DNA of 55,185 bases. Source: an uncultured Lachnospiraceae bacterium (GTDB taxonomy: Bacteria; Bacillota; Clostridia; Lachnospirales; Lachnospiraceae). The notes beneath the pieces were generated by a model. It did no database searches, had not been told where the DNA came from, and worked only from the letters and a program-made list of their open reading frames with translations. Position numbers and translations under genes: made by a program. Shown here in pieces: positions 55,162 to 55,185 of the stretch (the first letter of the stretch is position 1; each line of letters opens with the position of its first letter). The DNA lies in the NCBI GenBank assembly GCA_934330725.1, contig CAKRGM010000016.1, positions 1 through 55,185 on the forward strand, read 5' to 3'.

Positions 55162-55185
55162 CGGTTAAGCCCTCGACCTATTAGT
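55162..55185 (-). rRNA. 23S rRNA, 3' end (partial)
   Basis: On the minus strand the window edge reads ACTAATAGGTCGAGGGCTTA, the conserved 3' end of 23S rRNA. The rest lies beyond the window. The next 65 bases to tRNA-Asp are too short for a 5S gene. Confidence 0.85.

Overview
The window is AT-rich DNA from a Gram-positive anaerobe, most likely a Lachnospiraceae member of the Clostridia. The grounds are the low GC content, a reverse rubrerythrin next to a Fur/PerR regulator, an ileS T-box leader, degenerate SpoIIQ/SpoIID proteins, and the conserved block yaaO - kinase - yaaR - holB - ricT - yabB - rsmI known from Bacillus and Clostridia. I cannot name the genus from sequence alone. Most genes lie on the minus strand, running away from an rRNA operon whose 23S 3' end is at the right edge.

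1-9.8 kb is the accessory region. A minus-strand operon starts near 9.7 kb with a DUF4176-type protein and three small helical WXG100/YwqH-like proteins. It continues into a long type VII secretion (T7SS)-type toxin with an EsaD-like His-Asp nuclease tail and its DUF600 (EsaG-like) immunity protein. Downstream is a junkyard of orphan toxin-tail and immunity cassettes: a type-30-like toxin tail with its immunity gene, a second unnamed toxin tail with a candidate immunity gene, and a SMI1/KNR4 immunity gene. An IS110 element with a frameshifted transposase, an IS630 transposase remnant, two Rpn-family nuclease fragments and a structured repeat are interspersed.

9.9-19.4 kb holds housekeeping and stress genes: pgi, mtnN, a TSCPD-domain protein with a radical SAM/SPASM protein, murG, and a PerR/Fur regulator followed by rubrerythrin. 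A DMT exporter follows. Then comes a small operon of a DUF2975 membrane protein, a YozG-type Cro regulator and an unusual MerR-methyltransferase fusion.

19.5-24.8 kb is a dTDP-rhamnose operon (rfbA-rfbB-rfbD-rfbC) plus manC for GDP-mannose, both supplying cell-surface polysaccharide precursors. 25-28.3 kb has a hemolysin-III family protein and the SpoIIQ/SpoIID pair with altered catalytic residues.

28.5-37.4 kb carries glgP, T-box controlled ileS, and bioB-bioY behind a BirA-type operator. A MarR regulator and a 53-residue small protein follow. 37.4-43 kb is an MmpL-type transporter with a heptad-repeat lipoprotein, divergent from a TetR regulator; three matching operator sites lie between them. 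43-54.4 kb has an MBOAT/SGNH O-acylation pair, nfo, the rsmI-to-yaaO block, and an L,D-transpeptidase. The right end is six tRNA genes (Asp, Val, Thr, Tyr, fMet, Phe in transcription order) below the 23S rRNA, closed by a terminator.

The least familiar signal is a dispersed, structured repeat found after one orphan toxin, in the hemolysin-III leader, and as fragments before rfbC and rfbA. Two copies share linkers while their hairpin stems differ by compensating changes, and one copy holds a short ORF with a ribosome site.
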